Origin: Ferdinandcohnia sp036962705
GTDB taxonomy: Bacteria; Bacillota; Bacilli; Bacillales; Bacillaceae_L
Length of the DNA stretch: 64,000 nt
NCBI RefSeq assembly: GCF_036962705.1
Contig: NZ_JBALOQ010000022.1
Location: forward strand, 186,001 to 250,000
Reading direction: 5' to 3'
Made by a program: the position numbers and the translations under genes. Positions 17,711 through 26,527 of the stretch are shown one piece after another (the first letter of the stretch is position 1; every line of letters begins with the position of its first letter). The notes below the pieces were generated by a model. It did no database searches, was not told the DNA's origin, and saw only the letters and a program-made list of their open reading frames with translations.

Positions 17711-18004
17711 TTATTCATTTTCTTCGTCTAAATGCATTTTGCAAAACTCATTAACCGCAATTTCTTCATCTTCTTCGAGTGCAAAATCAAGCGCTTTTTC
17801 ATGGCCTTTTTGATAAAAATAATATTGGACAATTCGCTCACCCTTGCTATCTACCGCAAAAATCACTTTTAGTTCAATTCCATTTTCAAAATATAATTCA
17901 TCATCCTCTGGAATCTCGATATCCAAAAAGAACTCATAGCGGTCACCCTCTAAAATCCCGGTAGGATCCTTTAATTTTTCAACCGAATATCCGGTAATAT
18001 TCAT
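17711..18004 (-). CDS. DUF6509-type protein of unknown function
   Basis: About 97 aa, acidic, no membrane segment. The sequence (RYEFFLDIEIPEDDELY, QYYFYQKG, LDFALEEDEEIAVNEFC) resembles a small conserved Bacillus family grouped as DUF6509, whose role is not known. Start ATG 18004 is 9-10 nt after AAGGGTGGA; an ATG at 18025 would place this site inside the gene. It may share a transcript with ppaC. Confidence 0.7.
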   Translation of the reverse strand: MNITGYSVEKLKDPTGILEGDRYEFFLDIEIPEDDELYFENGIELKVIFAVDSKGERIVQYYFYQKGHEKALDFALEEDEEIAVNEFCKMHLDEENE

Positions 18005-18186
18005 TGTTTTATTTCCACCCTTCATATACGATAAGCTCCGTAACTATTATACACATTATTTCCATAAGTGTGAAAAAATTTCCTTTGTCTACTTGAATTT
18101 TAGCATTGGACGCAAATTAACTCATAGGACTTCCTATAGAAAAATAGAATAATAATATATCCCGATGGAAAAGGAGTTGTGGACGA

Positions 18187-18384
18187 ATGGTAATAATGAA
18201 TAAAATTGCATTATTTTTTGTGATACTTTACTCCGGTATTATCTTGATGAATACGTATTTAGGGGAAACAGAACGTGTGCAATCGAATGTTTTCATCTTT
18301 GTATTAAATGGGTTTGCCTATATTGTGTCTGCGATGGAAATGGAAAGAGAAAAACAACAGATTGTCGAAAATCAATCTACATAA
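18187..18384 (+). CDS. Small membrane protein of unknown function
   Basis: 65 aa, with one clear hydrophobic helix at about residues 6-22, a second at about 35-50, and a charged tail MEREKQQIVENQ. AAGGAG lies 10 nt before the ATG, and a strong terminator follows the stop. I do not recognise the family. Confidence 0.65.
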   Translation: MVIMNKIALFFVILYSGIILMNTYLGETERVQSNVFIFVLNGFAYIVSAMEMEREKQQIVENQST

Positions 18385-18385
18385 T

Positions 18386-18422
18386 AAAAAACGACCGCTT
18401 CCTGTTAAAGCGGCCGTTTTTT
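18386..18422. terminator. Bidirectional terminator
   Basis: AAAACG-CCGCTT pairs with AAGCGG-CGTTTT around CCTGTT, with A-rich and T-rich flanks. It ends the small membrane gene and the ABC transporter operon. Confidence 0.85.
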
Positions 18423-18423
18423 A

Positions 18424-19218
18424 TTATGATAACAAAGCACGGTCATTTGTCATTTTTGCGCCTCTGATTCGCTGGAACTCATTTAGCAATTGATCAATAG
18501 TTAAATTGGCTTTATCCTGTTCATCAACTTCTAAAATAATTTGTCCCTTATCCATCATGATAAGACGGTTCCCTAAATCAAGGGCCTGCTGCATATTGTG
18601 AGTGACCATTAAAGTAGTTAGATTGTATTTTTTTACGATTTCTTTTGTTAAATTCGTAATCAATTCAGCACGAGCTGGATCCAGAGCTGCTGTATGTTCA
18701 TCAAGTAACAAAATTGATGGTTCTGTGAAGGTTGCCATTAAAAGTGATAGTGCTTGACGTTCTCCTCCAGATAACAACCCTACTTTAGCAGAAAGACGAT
18801 TCTCTAAACCTAGATTAAGGGATTCAAGAACTTCACTAAAGTAATCCTTTCTTTTCTTTGTTACCCCTTTTCGAAGTGATCTTTTTTTATTTCGTGAATA
18901 TGCCATTGCTAGGTTCTCTTCAATGGTCATATTTGGTGCGGTTCCTGCCATAGGATCCTGGAAGACACGTCCAATCAACTTAGCCCGCTTATGTTCAGGT
19001 AGAAATGTAACATCTTTCCCTGCAATTTGAACTGAACCAGCATCAGGAATCAGCACTCCAGAAATCACATTCATTAAAGTAGATTTGCCGGCACCATTAC
19101 TACCGATGACAGTCACAAAATCGCCCTCTTTTAACTGCAAATTCGTCCAATCAAGGGCAATCTTTTCATCTGGTGTACCTTCATTAAAGATTTTATGAAT
19201 TTGATTTAAGTGTAGCAC
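18424..19218 (-). CDS. ABC transporter ATP-binding protein (COG1101 type, TrpZ-like)
   Basis: 264 aa. Walker A GSNGAGKST, signature LSGGERQ, Walker B ILLLDEHTAALD, switch His in VTHNMQQA. It is the energising subunit for the permease and binding protein upstream; the set matches the uncharacterised COG1101/COG4120/COG2984 uptake systems, one of which (TrpXYZ) is linked to tryptophan. The start is set at GTG 19218; GTG 19227 is an alternative but sits on the ribosome site. The gene overlaps the permease end. Confidence 0.85.
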   Translation of the reverse strand: MLHLNQIHKIFNEGTPDEKIALDWTNLQLKEGDFVTVIGSNGAGKSTLMNVISGVLIPDAGSVQIAGKDVTFLPEHKRAKLIGRVFQDPMAGTAPNMTIEENLAMAYSRNKKRSLRKGVTKKRKDYFSEVLESLNLGLENRLSAKVGLLSGGERQALSLLMATFTEPSILLLDEHTAALDPARAELITNLTKEIVKKYNLTTLMVTHNMQQALDLGNRLIMMDKGQIILEVDEQDKANLTIDQLLNEFQRIRGAKMTNDRALLS

Positions 19219-20224
19219 TTGCCTCACCCTTTCTTTCTGAAGGTGCGCTGTTCATTTGAACAAGTTGTTGTTGTCTTTTTACTCTTCTGTTTTTCTCTTT
19301 TGTTCCTTCAAGAATTTTAGGAAGGACTAACGCAATAATAACGATGATTGCTGTTATTAATTTCATATCTCCGGGCTGTAGGAACTCAACACGTAACGCT
19401 AGTGAGACAACGATACGATAAATGATTGCTCCACCAATTACGGCAAGTGTAGCTCTAGCAATTGTTTTTGCACCAAATAGGGCTTCACCGATAATTACGG
19501 AAGCTAAGCCAATTACGATCATACCAATACCCATTCCAACATCGGCAAAACCACCTTGTTGCGCAATGAGCGATCCTGAAAATGCGACAAGTGCATTGGA
19601 AAGTCCTAAACCTAGGATTGTCATTAGGTTTGTATTTGCTGAAAAGCTAGAAATCATTTTTTTGTTATCTCCAGTTGCTCTGACTGCAAGACCAATTTCT
19701 GTTCGTAGGAAAAGGTCAATTAATAATTTAATCACAAAAGTAACAACAATCATAAAGAGAAGAATGCCCCATGTTTTAGGCAGGCTACCACCTAAACCAA
19801 TTGCCGAAACAAAAGTATTGAAAAAGGAATCTACTCCTGATGAAGCAGATACACCAGATACGTTTGTAAATGTTGTATCTATATTTAATAATGAAACATT
19901 TGATTTACCCATAATTCGTAGATTGATTGAATAAAGGGCGATCATCATCAAAATACCAGAAAGTAATGCATTAATTTTACCAACTGTGTGTAGTAATCCT
20001 GTAATACTACCAGCAATAAATCCAGCAACAAGTGCTAGAAGTGTTGCAATAAATGGATTTACTCCATTTGTAATCAAAATGGCGGAAACAGCAGCTCCTG
20101 TAACGAAGCTGCCGTCAACCGTCAAGTCTGGAAAATCTAGTATACGGAAGGACAGGTATACACCAATTGCCATGATTGCATAGATGATTCCTGATTCAAA
20201 TGCCCCAAATAATGCTGTAAACAT
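19193..20224 (-). CDS. ABC transporter permease (COG4120 type)
   Basis: 343 aa, about eight to nine hydrophobic helices, related to LivH/BPD_transp_2 permeases (FRILDFPDLTVDGSFVTGAA; GLGLSNALVAFSGSLIAQQGG). The C-terminal tail is basic. It forms the membrane channel with the binding lipoprotein upstream and the ATPase downstream, in one operon. Confidence 0.88.
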   Translation of the reverse strand: MFTALFGAFESGIIYAIMAIGVYLSFRILDFPDLTVDGSFVTGAAVSAILITNGVNPFIATLLALVAGFIAGSITGLLHTVGKINALLSGILMMIALYSINLRIMGKSNVSLLNIDTTFTNVSGVSASSGVDSFFNTFVSAIGLGGSLPKTWGILLFMIVVTFVIKLLIDLFLRTEIGLAVRATGDNKKMISSFSANTNLMTILGLGLSNALVAFSGSLIAQQGGFADVGMGIGMIVIGLASVIIGEALFGAKTIARATLAVIGGAIIYRIVVSLALRVEFLQPGDMKLITAIIVIIALVLPKILEGTKEKNRRVKRQQQLVQMNSAPSERKGEASATLKSNS

Positions 20225-20242
20225 GTTGAATCATCCTTTCTT

Positions 20243-21256
20243 TTATTCCCCTTCGTAGATGTCAGCAATATCTTTCCATTCTGGTTTTATTTCAATTCCT
20301 TGCTCTTCCGCTGCTTGTTTGTTAATGAAAAGCTGTAGGCTGTTTGGAAGTTCAACTGGAATTTCAGAAGCCTTTTTCTCACCTTTTAGAATCGCAGCAG
20401 CCATAAGTCCGGATTGGTATCCAATGTCATAGTATTCAAATCCACTTGCTGCAAATCCCCCAGCTTTCATTGAGTCTAATTCACCAACGAAAAGTGGAAT
20501 ATCTTTTTCATTTGCTACTGCAATAATTGTGTCTAAAGCCTGAACTGCAGTGTTATCCGTTGGAATATAGATGGCATCTACACGACCAACTAAGCTTTCC
20601 GCTGCCTGCTTTACTTCAGCAGTTGTAGATACTGAGACTTCAACTAATTCCGCACCATCTTGTTCAGCGAATTCTTTCACTTGCTCAACCTGTACAACAG
20701 AGTTTTGTTCCCCAGAGTTGTAGATAACACCAATCTTCTTTGCACCCATTTCTTTAGTGATAAAGTTGATTGTCGTTTTCGTAGCATCTGGATGGTTATC
20801 AGTTGTACCAGTAATATTAGCACCTGGCTTATCAAATGCTTCTACTAAACCTGCTCCAACCGGATCTGTTACAGATGTGAAAATGATTGGAATGTCACTT
20901 GTTGCATTAAGTGCAGCCATCGCACTTGGGGTTGCGTTCGCAAAGATTAAGTCCACTTTGCTACCAACAAAGTTTTGAGCAATTGTTGCAGTATTACTTT
21001 GTTCGCCCTGTGCATTTTGGGAATCAATTTTCAAATTTTCGCCTTCCTTAAAACCTTCATCCTCTAATGCTTTTATGAAGCCCTCTGTCGCAGCATCTAA
21101 TGAAGTATGTGGTGCATATTGTGTAATACCTACTACCACTTGATCTTTTTCATTGCTGCTACCAGCATCACCTGAAGTGTCATCAGAATTACCGCATCCT
21201 GCTAAAGCAAGGAAGCCAGCCAATAACACTCCTACAATTTTACTTGAACCTTTCAC
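20243..21256 (-). CDS. ABC transporter substrate-binding lipoprotein (COG2984 type, TrpX-like)
   Basis: 337 aa. Signal peptide with lipobox LAGC (Cys21), then a Gly/Asp/Ser-rich linker and a periplasmic-binding-protein fold (VVGITQYAPHTSLDAATEGF...; IPIIFTSVTDPVGAGLVE). The outer-face lipoprotein delivers the ligand to the permease. Ligand not certain: related proteins bind aromatic amino acids or other small molecules. The start is GTG, 6 nt after GGGGGG. Confidence 0.85.
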   Translation of the reverse strand: MKGSSKIVGVLLAGFLALAGCGNSDDTSGDAGSSNEKDQVVVGITQYAPHTSLDAATEGFIKALEDEGFKEGENLKIDSQNAQGEQSNTATIAQNFVGSKVDLIFANATPSAMAALNATSDIPIIFTSVTDPVGAGLVEAFDKPGANITGTTDNHPDATKTTINFITKEMGAKKIGVIYNSGEQNSVVQVEQVKEFAEQDGAELVEVSVSTTAEVKQAAESLVGRVDAIYIPTDNTAVQALDTIIAVANEKDIPLFVGELDSMKAGGFAASGFEYYDIGYQSGLMAAAILKGEKKASEIPVELPNSLQLFINKQAAEEQGIEIKPEWKDIADIYEGE

Positions 21257-21282
21257 ACATATCCCCCCGTTATCCTTTTTTT

Positions 21283-21315
21283 ATATATTCTAGTGTTTAT
21301 TGTTTTACTAGAATA
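21283..21315. promoter_or_regulatory. Inverted repeat upstream of the ABC uptake operon
   Basis: TTCTAGT and ACTAGAA are inverted around 12-13 nt, about 30 bp before the lipoprotein gene. This is a candidate operator; no T-box or riboswitch structure was recognised in the leader. Confidence 0.35.
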
Positions 21316-21544
21316 ATAATATTCATACATTTTCACTGTGTCTCGATAAAACAAAAAAGCGTTAGTGTATGTCATTATTTAATCGTTATATTATCATTCT
21401 AGGCACTTTGCGTCAATAATTTTCTGAACATTTTACAATTTCAGGTTATATTTTTTTCGTAAAGAAAAATAAGGTTTTTTGTTTTCGTGTGATAATACGT
21501 TTTTTTTATTTTAATTATCAAAAATAAAACAATATGAAGTTTTC

Positions 21545-21795
21545 AATGGGGGTAGAAACAGAGTACGTAGCATATTTTGGAGAAACAATTTAATATCCAT
21601 TCCTTGTGATACTGGTCAACTAGCATTTATGTTAATCACCGCTATTGTAGTTGCAAAAGGAGTGCTCTTTTTAAGGAGATGCAAACTGGCAGTAGCGTTC
21701 CGATTTCTATATTAAAGGCTTGGTTCTTTTAAATTCGGTATGTAGTACCAGTTGTGATCATTATTGTCTTCTTGGATAGTTTGGGTCTCATCTAA
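21545..21795 (+). pseudogene. Decayed sodium-dependent (NSS family) transporter remnant
   Basis: Two short stretches in different frames look like parts of an NSS/SNF symporter. One frame from about 21569 reads FWRNNLISIP...AFMLITAIVVAKGV, like the middle helices. Another, ending at TAA 21793-21795, reads KAWFF, a stop, then IRYVVPVVIIIVFLDSLGLI, like the family C-terminus. Intervening sequence is missing and stops are present, so this is a relic. A good terminator still follows it. Confidence 0.6.
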
Positions 21796-21831
21796 AAAAG
21801 GTGTTCCACTTTTACTTGGAACACCTTTTTC
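21794..21831. terminator. Bidirectional terminator
   Basis: GGTGTTCC (21800-21807) pairs with GGAACACC (21818-21825), A6 on the left and T5 on the right. It also ends the leftward CNNM-type gene. Confidence 0.85.
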
Positions 21832-21911
21832 ATTATAGTTTTTTTTAGTTGCAGTTTTAACAAGCTTTCACTCCAATTATTAATCATCGTATTTGATACT
21901 GATTATCAGTG

Positions 21912-23249
21912 TTAATCTTTTTCGTCTTCATTTTCTAACGGAGCAGAATTCTTAATGACCTTTATTCTCATGATCCGTTTTTCATTCATTTCTATTACTT
22001 TGAATGTATGATTTTCGTACTGAATTTCTGGATGAACATCTCCTGTAGGAATATACCCTAATTGACCAATCACAAAACCACTTAATGTGTCATATTCATC
22101 CGTTGGAAAGTCAAATTTCAAAAGATATTCTACCTCATATAAATTGATCGTTCCAGCCATGGAGTATGTATTTTCATCTATCTGGATGTAATCCTCGTCC
22201 TCAATTGTGTATTCATCGTATTCGTCAAAAATATTCCCAACGATTTCTTCGATTAAGTCCTCAATTGTGACAATCCCGTCTGTTCCACCATATTCATCGA
22301 TAACTATGGCCATATGAATATTGTTTTTTTGCAGTTCCTTAAATAATTCATTTGTATGCTTTGATTCTAAAACAAAATAAGGGTCTCTAAGTAGGTCTTT
22401 TAAGTTAAAAGGAGTTTCATTACAATCATCAACGAATTTAATCAATTCTTTTGAATGTAAGATTCCAACAATCTGGTCAATGCTTTCATCATAAACCGGA
22501 AAGCGTGTGTATTTTTCGACTGTCACAAGATTAATGATTTCTTTTAATGTGTAATCAAGTGGGATTGCAATAATATTCGTACGATGTGTCATAATGTCTG
22601 ATACGGTTTTATTATCAAATTCAAAAATATTATTTATCATGATTTTTTCTGACTCTTGTATCGTGCCTCTTTCTTTACCTACATCAACCATCATTCGAAT
22701 TTCTTCTTCTGTAACATTTTCATCTTCGGCATTAGGATCGACTCCAAATAAACGTACAATTCCATTCGTTGACAAAGTAAGTAGCTTTACAAAGGGTGAT
22801 GTTACCTTCGAAAGAATAGTTAATGGCCTAGCCGCATTTAATGAGATTGCTTCTGCTTTTTGTAATGCAAGTCTTTTCGGTACAAGTTCTCCTATTACTA
22901 ATGTGAAGTAGGATAAAATGAGTGTTATTACAATTACAGAAATAGTGTCCAGGAGAGCTGGTGCAATAGGAACACCAATATCCGTTAACCAAGCTGTTAA
23001 ATAAGTTGCAAAGCTTCCAGCTGCAAAGGCACTTGCTAAAAATCCTGCTAATGTGATTCCAATTTGAATTGTGGCCAAAAAACCACTTGGATTTGAAAGA
23101 AGTCTATGTACCAAAATTGCTTTTTTGTCTCCACTGTCAGCCATCATTTTTACTTTATTATCATTTAGTGAAACCAATGCCATTTCAGAAGCCGCAAAAA
23201 ATGAATTCAGTAATATCAAAACGACAAGGATTAAAATTTCAACAACCAT
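21912..23249 (-). CDS. CNNM/CorC (hemolysin C) family membrane protein
   Basis: 445 aa. N-terminal DUF21/CNNM membrane domain (about residues 1-190, starting EILILVVLILLNSFFAASE), a pair of CBS domains (THRTNIIAIP...; VIDEYGGTDGIVTIEDLIEEIVG) and a C-terminal CorC_HlyC domain. Members are linked to Mg2+ homeostasis and efflux. The start is ATG 23249, 8 nt after GGAGG; ATG 23264 includes the ribosome site. Confidence 0.88.
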   Translation of the reverse strand: MVVEILILVVLILLNSFFAASEMALVSLNDNKVKMMADSGDKKAILVHRLLSNPSGFLATIQIGITLAGFLASAFAAGSFATYLTAWLTDIGVPIAPALLDTISVIVITLILSYFTLVIGELVPKRLALQKAEAISLNAARPLTILSKVTSPFVKLLTLSTNGIVRLFGVDPNAEDENVTEEEIRMMVDVGKERGTIQESEKIMINNIFEFDNKTVSDIMTHRTNIIAIPLDYTLKEIINLVTVEKYTRFPVYDESIDQIVGILHSKELIKFVDDCNETPFNLKDLLRDPYFVLESKHTNELFKELQKNNIHMAIVIDEYGGTDGIVTIEDLIEEIVGNIFDEYDEYTIEDEDYIQIDENTYSMAGTINLYEVEYLLKFDFPTDEYDTLSGFVIGQLGYIPTGDVHPEIQYENHTFKVIEMNEKRIMRIKVIKNSAPLENEDEKD

Positions 23250-23343
23250 ATTGAATACCTCCAATGATCACAAACAACGAACATTATTTTCTTAAATTCC
23301 CCTTCTATTACATTCATTATGCTTATTTTACTACGAGTTTCAA

Positions 23344-23368
23344 TTTGAAGCATTTTTTACGCTTCAAA
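23344..23368. repeat. Inverted repeat between divergent genes
   Basis: TTTGAAGC and GCTTCAAA form a perfect 8-bp dyad around 9 nt, between the CNNM-type and YceI genes. This is a possible operator. Confidence 0.35.
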
Positions 23369-23383
23369 TGAGTAAATTTAATA

Positions 23384-23412
23384 TTGACAATAAGATTAGT
23401 CGGTTTTATAAT
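23384..23412 (+). promoter_or_regulatory. Consensus SigA promoter of the YceI gene
   Basis: TTGACA (23384-23389), a 17-bp spacer, and TATAAT (23407-23412). Both hexamers are perfect. Confidence 0.88.
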
Positions 23413-23425
23413 TTATCTTAAGGTA

Positions 23426-23449
23426 ATTTATCTTGAATTCGAGATAAAT
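23426..23449 (+). promoter_or_regulatory. MhqR-like operator
   Basis: ATTTATCTTGAA/TTCGAGATAAAT is a 24-bp dyad with one mismatch, starting about 14 bp after the -10. It matches the MhqR box pattern TATCTCGAATTCGAGATA of the Bacillus quinone/electrophile-responsive MarR-type repressor. Its position would block initiation. Confidence 0.6.
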
Positions 23450-23483
23450 GATATTAAAATAATATTTTTGGGGGAGAATTGGA

Positions 23484-24017
23484 ATGGCAAACACAAAATG
23501 GGCAGTAGATGCATCACACAGTAGTATTGATTTTTCTGTCAAACACATGATGATTGCAAAGGTAAAAGGTTCTTTCGAAAGCTTTGAAGCAACAATTGAA
23601 GCAGATCCAGCGGACTTAACAACAGCAAATATTGAATTCAAGGTTGACCTTACAAGTATCAATACGAAGAATGCAGACCGTGACAACCATCTTCGTTCTG
23701 GTGACTTCTTTGATGTTGAAAACCATCCAACAATGACATTCAAATCAACTTCTATCGTAAAAACAGACGATGGTGAATACGATTTAACTGGTGATTTAAC
23801 AATTCGAGGTACTACAAAAAAGGAAACCTTCCAAGTTGTATTCGAAGGAGCTGGTAAAGATCCTTGGGGAAATGAAAAAGCGGGCTTCAGTGCAACAGGT
23901 AGCCTCAATCGCAGTGACTATGGCTTGGTATGGAATGCAGCACTTGAAACTGGTGGCGTTCTAGTTGGGGACCAAGTGAAAATTTCAATTGAAATCGAAG
24001 CTGGAAAAGCTGAATAA
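23484..24017 (+). CDS. YceI family protein (lipocalin-like, polyisoprenoid-binding fold)
   Basis: 177 aa without a signal peptide. Conserved blocks: WAVDASHSSIDFSVKHMMIAKVKGSF, NRDNHLRS-like NADRDNHLRSGDFFDVENHP and FSATGSLNRSDYGL. The beta-barrel fold binds isoprenoid-like molecules such as quinones. An MhqR-like box at its promoter would fit a response to quinones or electrophiles. The ribosome site is GGGGGAGAATTGGA. Confidence 0.88.
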   Translation: MANTKWAVDASHSSIDFSVKHMMIAKVKGSFESFEATIEADPADLTTANIEFKVDLTSINTKNADRDNHLRSGDFFDVENHPTMTFKSTSIVKTDDGEYDLTGDLTIRGTTKKETFQVVFEGAGKDPWGNEKAGFSATGSLNRSDYGLVWNAALETGGVLVGDQVKISIEIEAGKAE

Positions 24018-24027
24018 AATACAATGC

Positions 24028-24053
24028 AAAAAGCAGGCCATGGCCTGCTTTTT
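24028..24053. terminator. Bidirectional terminator
   Basis: A perfect palindrome AAAAAGCAGGCC/GGCCTGCTTTTT between convergent genes. Confidence 0.9.
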
Positions 24054-25533
24054 AATATTGGTATAATAATGTAACGATTTTATCCTCAATTGGTTTTCCG
24101 TGGGCGTCGTTCATTAGGTTATTTAACAGGATTGAAAAGATCAGGTCATCCCCACCTCTTGTTTTCATATAACCTGATAATGAACTTACTGTTGTGATCG
24201 TTCCTGTTTTTGCAATGATCTTCCCTGCCATCTCTGGATTTTTCAATCGATTTCGTAAAGACCCACCAACAAGACGTTCACTGTTTCCTGCTACCGGTAA
24301 TGAGTGTAAAAACGATGGAAACCAAGTTTGGGTTTGGGCGGAATAGAGCAGCTTTGAGATATCGTTAGCAGATACCAAATTCACGTGCGAAATTCCTGAA
24401 CCGTCCCTAATTACCATACTACTTGGGTCAACACCTATTTTTCGAAGCTCTTCTTTAACGACATTAATCCCTTTTTCCCAGCTACCCTCTCCATAACGGA
24501 CACGTCCCATCTCCTTTACTAATGTTTCCCCATGCCCATTGTTGCTTAGTTTCATAAAAGGAACAAGGAGTTCATTTAGTGGGATAGATGTGTCTGTTAC
24601 AAGTAGTGCTGCGTTATCGGGTGTTTTAGCGATTCCTTCCGTTCCAATCACATGGATTCCTTGTTTAGCTAGTGATTGCTTAAATAAATCCAGCGCATAG
24701 CCTGTAGGTTCCCAGACAGTCATCCATTCTTGAATTGATTTTGCATTAACTGGGATTGTTCCCTCAATCGTTATGACATTCTCACCATGCTTGCGAATGA
24801 TATCTATGTCTTTCTTTTCTTCTTTTTGAACTGTTTTTGTGTTATTGATGACTTTTATGTAATTACTCGATGGTTGTAGAGAAATTTCGGCTTTGGCCCC
24901 CTCTTTCTTCCCAGGTGATACTTGCACAATTAAAGTGCCGGAATCATAATCCTTATTCGGGGATGCAGTCAATCCTGAAACTGCTGAACCATAATAATAG
25001 GTTTCATCGCTCCAGGTTAAATCAATTGAGTACCGCTCATCATCATACCAGGTATCATCAGCAATCAAATTTCCGAAAATCACATCGACTCCAGATTGCT
25101 TAATTTTTTTCGCGAGTAAATCCAAGTCTTCCTGAAGCAATGTGGGATCTCCTTTTCCCTTCAGATAAAGATTTCCTGTTAGTTTGTTTCCTTCAAGTTT
25201 TCCATCAGTGAGGATTTCGGTTGAAAACTGATATTTTTCACCAAGGGCCGACAAAGCTGATGCAGCCGTTATAAGCTTTAAATTTGATGCAGGTCTCAGT
25301 CTGACATCGCCAGCGTGTTGATACAGGATTTCTCCGGTTTTTGCGAATCTTATACTTATCCCAGCGATTGCTCCTTTTAAGTTAGGTTCATTCATGACGA
25401 GCTGATTCAGCTGCCCGAGCACTTGATTTTGGATTGCATTTGCATTTGCTTTTTCTTGTTGTGGGTGGATGGATGGCATGATTGTGACAAGTAGCAGTGG
25501 AATCGCAAATAGTAAATATTTTAGAGATCTAAT
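24052..25533 (-). CDS. dacB: D-alanyl-D-alanine carboxypeptidase/endopeptidase (peptidase S13, PBP4 type)
   Basis: Trims peptidoglycan stem peptides outside the membrane. Active-site motifs: SxxK in RPASNLKLIT, SxN in KLSNNGHG and KTG in IAKTGTI. The first ATG (25479) falls inside a typical signal peptide (RSLKYLLFAIPLLLVTIMP) that is open upstream to a TAG. The only codon well placed after the strong AGAGGGGGAG site is ATT 25531-25533 (or ATT 25534-25536). I infer a rare ATT start giving 493 aa. If translation began at 25479 the protein would lack an export signal. Confidence 0.85.
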   Translation of the reverse strand: MRSLKYLLFAIPLLLVTIMPSIHPQQEKANANAIQNQVLGQLNQLVMNEPNLKGAIAGISIRFAKTGEILYQHAGDVRLRPASNLKLITAASALSALGEKYQFSTEILTDGKLEGNKLTGNLYLKGKGDPTLLQEDLDLLAKKIKQSGVDVIFGNLIADDTWYDDERYSIDLTWSDETYYYGSAVSGLTASPNKDYDSGTLIVQVSPGKKEGAKAEISLQPSSNYIKVINNTKTVQKEEKKDIDIIRKHGENVITIEGTIPVNAKSIQEWMTVWEPTGYALDLFKQSLAKQGIHVIGTEGIAKTPDNAALLVTDTSIPLNELLVPFMKLSNNGHGETLVKEMGRVRYGEGSWEKGINVVKEELRKIGVDPSSMVIRDGSGISHVNLVSANDISKLLYSAQTQTWFPSFLHSLPVAGNSERLVGGSLRNRLKNPEMAGKIIAKTGTITTVSSLSGYMKTRGGDDLIFSILLNNLMNDAHGKPIEDKIVTLLYQY

Positions 25534-25639
25534 AATTGATCTCCCCCTCTTCTAGTACTTTTGTATAAGTTTGGAACCATTACCATATTTTACACAAAAT
25601 GTCGCGTAATATGAAGAGCGAGCAGAATTTTATACCATG

Positions 25640-25670
25640 AAAAAAAGCATCCCATAGGAGATGCTTTCGA
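25640..25670 (-). terminator. Terminator of uppP
   Basis: AAAGCATC (25644-25651) and GATGCTTT (25660-25667), followed leftward by T7. Confidence 0.8.
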
Positions 25671-25671
25671 C

Positions 25672-26502
25672 TTATAAAAATACAAAGTAAATTACAGCTG
25701 CTAGTACGATTCGGTATATCGCAAATGGTAATAGCTTAATTTTATCGATTAGTCGTAAGAAGAATCGAATTGAAATAAGAGCGAATACGAATGCACTAAT
25801 GAATCCCGCAATAAATACTGGAAGTGCGTCCATAGAGAAATATTCTAAGTTTTTAAGAAGTGAGATTCCACTTGCGCCTGCCATAATCGGCACTGCCATG
25901 ATAAATGTAAAATCTGCTGCTGCTCTATGGCTTAATCCGACAAGAACTCCACCTGAAATGGTTGCACCTGAACGTGAAAATCCTGGCCATAGTGACAAAC
26001 ATTGAATCAGTCCTACTGTTAAGGCTTGTTTATAAGTAATTTGATCAACTGTTTGAATATTTGGATGGTTTTTACTGTATCGGTCAGCAATAATCATTAA
26101 TATTGCACCAATTACCAGTCCAATTAAAACCGTTTCCGTTGTGAATAAATAATCATCAATTATGTCCTCAAATAATACACCAAGAACTCCTGCAGGAATT
26201 AAACCAACAATAATATGAGTCAAACGTAAATTCTTTGCCCCAACTGGAACTATTTTATTTTTTCGATTTAGTCCTAATAAATCAATAAACCTGTCTTTAA
26301 AAACAACAACAACGGCTAAAATAGAGCCAAGTTGGATGACAACCTTAAATGTGTTAGCTGGGTACTTCCCGAGAAACTCCTCAGTTTTTAGCCACATATC
26401 ATCGACAATAATCATGTGACCGGTTGAGGAAACTGGCGCAAATTCTGTAAGCCCCTCAACTAGTCCTAAAATAATCGCTTTTATAATTTCAATAATTTCC
26501 AT
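25672..26502 (-). CDS. uppP: Undecaprenyl-diphosphatase
   Basis: 276-aa membrane enzyme (BacA family) that recycles the C55 lipid carrier for cell-wall synthesis and can give bacitracin tolerance. Both family motifs are present: EGLTEFAPVSSTGHM near the N-terminus and PGFSRSGATISGG near residue 175. About seven to eight hydrophobic helices. GGAG is 13 nt from ATG, a long spacing. Confidence 0.95.
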   Translation of the reverse strand: MEIIEIIKAIILGLVEGLTEFAPVSSTGHMIIVDDMWLKTEEFLGKYPANTFKVVIQLGSILAVVVVFKDRFIDLLGLNRKNKIVPVGAKNLRLTHIIVGLIPAGVLGVLFEDIIDDYLFTTETVLIGLVIGAILMIIADRYSKNHPNIQTVDQITYKQALTVGLIQCLSLWPGFSRSGATISGGVLVGLSHRAAADFTFIMAVPIMAGASGISLLKNLEYFSMDALPVFIAGFISAFVFALISIRFFLRLIDKIKLLPFAIYRIVLAAVIYFVFL

Positions 26503-26527
26503 TAGAATTAGTATACTCCTTTTTTAA

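Noticed and set aside
21546..21594. Short ATG frame MGVETEYVAYFGETI before the transporter relic
   Set aside because: Fifteen codons, no family match and out of frame with the relic; considered chance.
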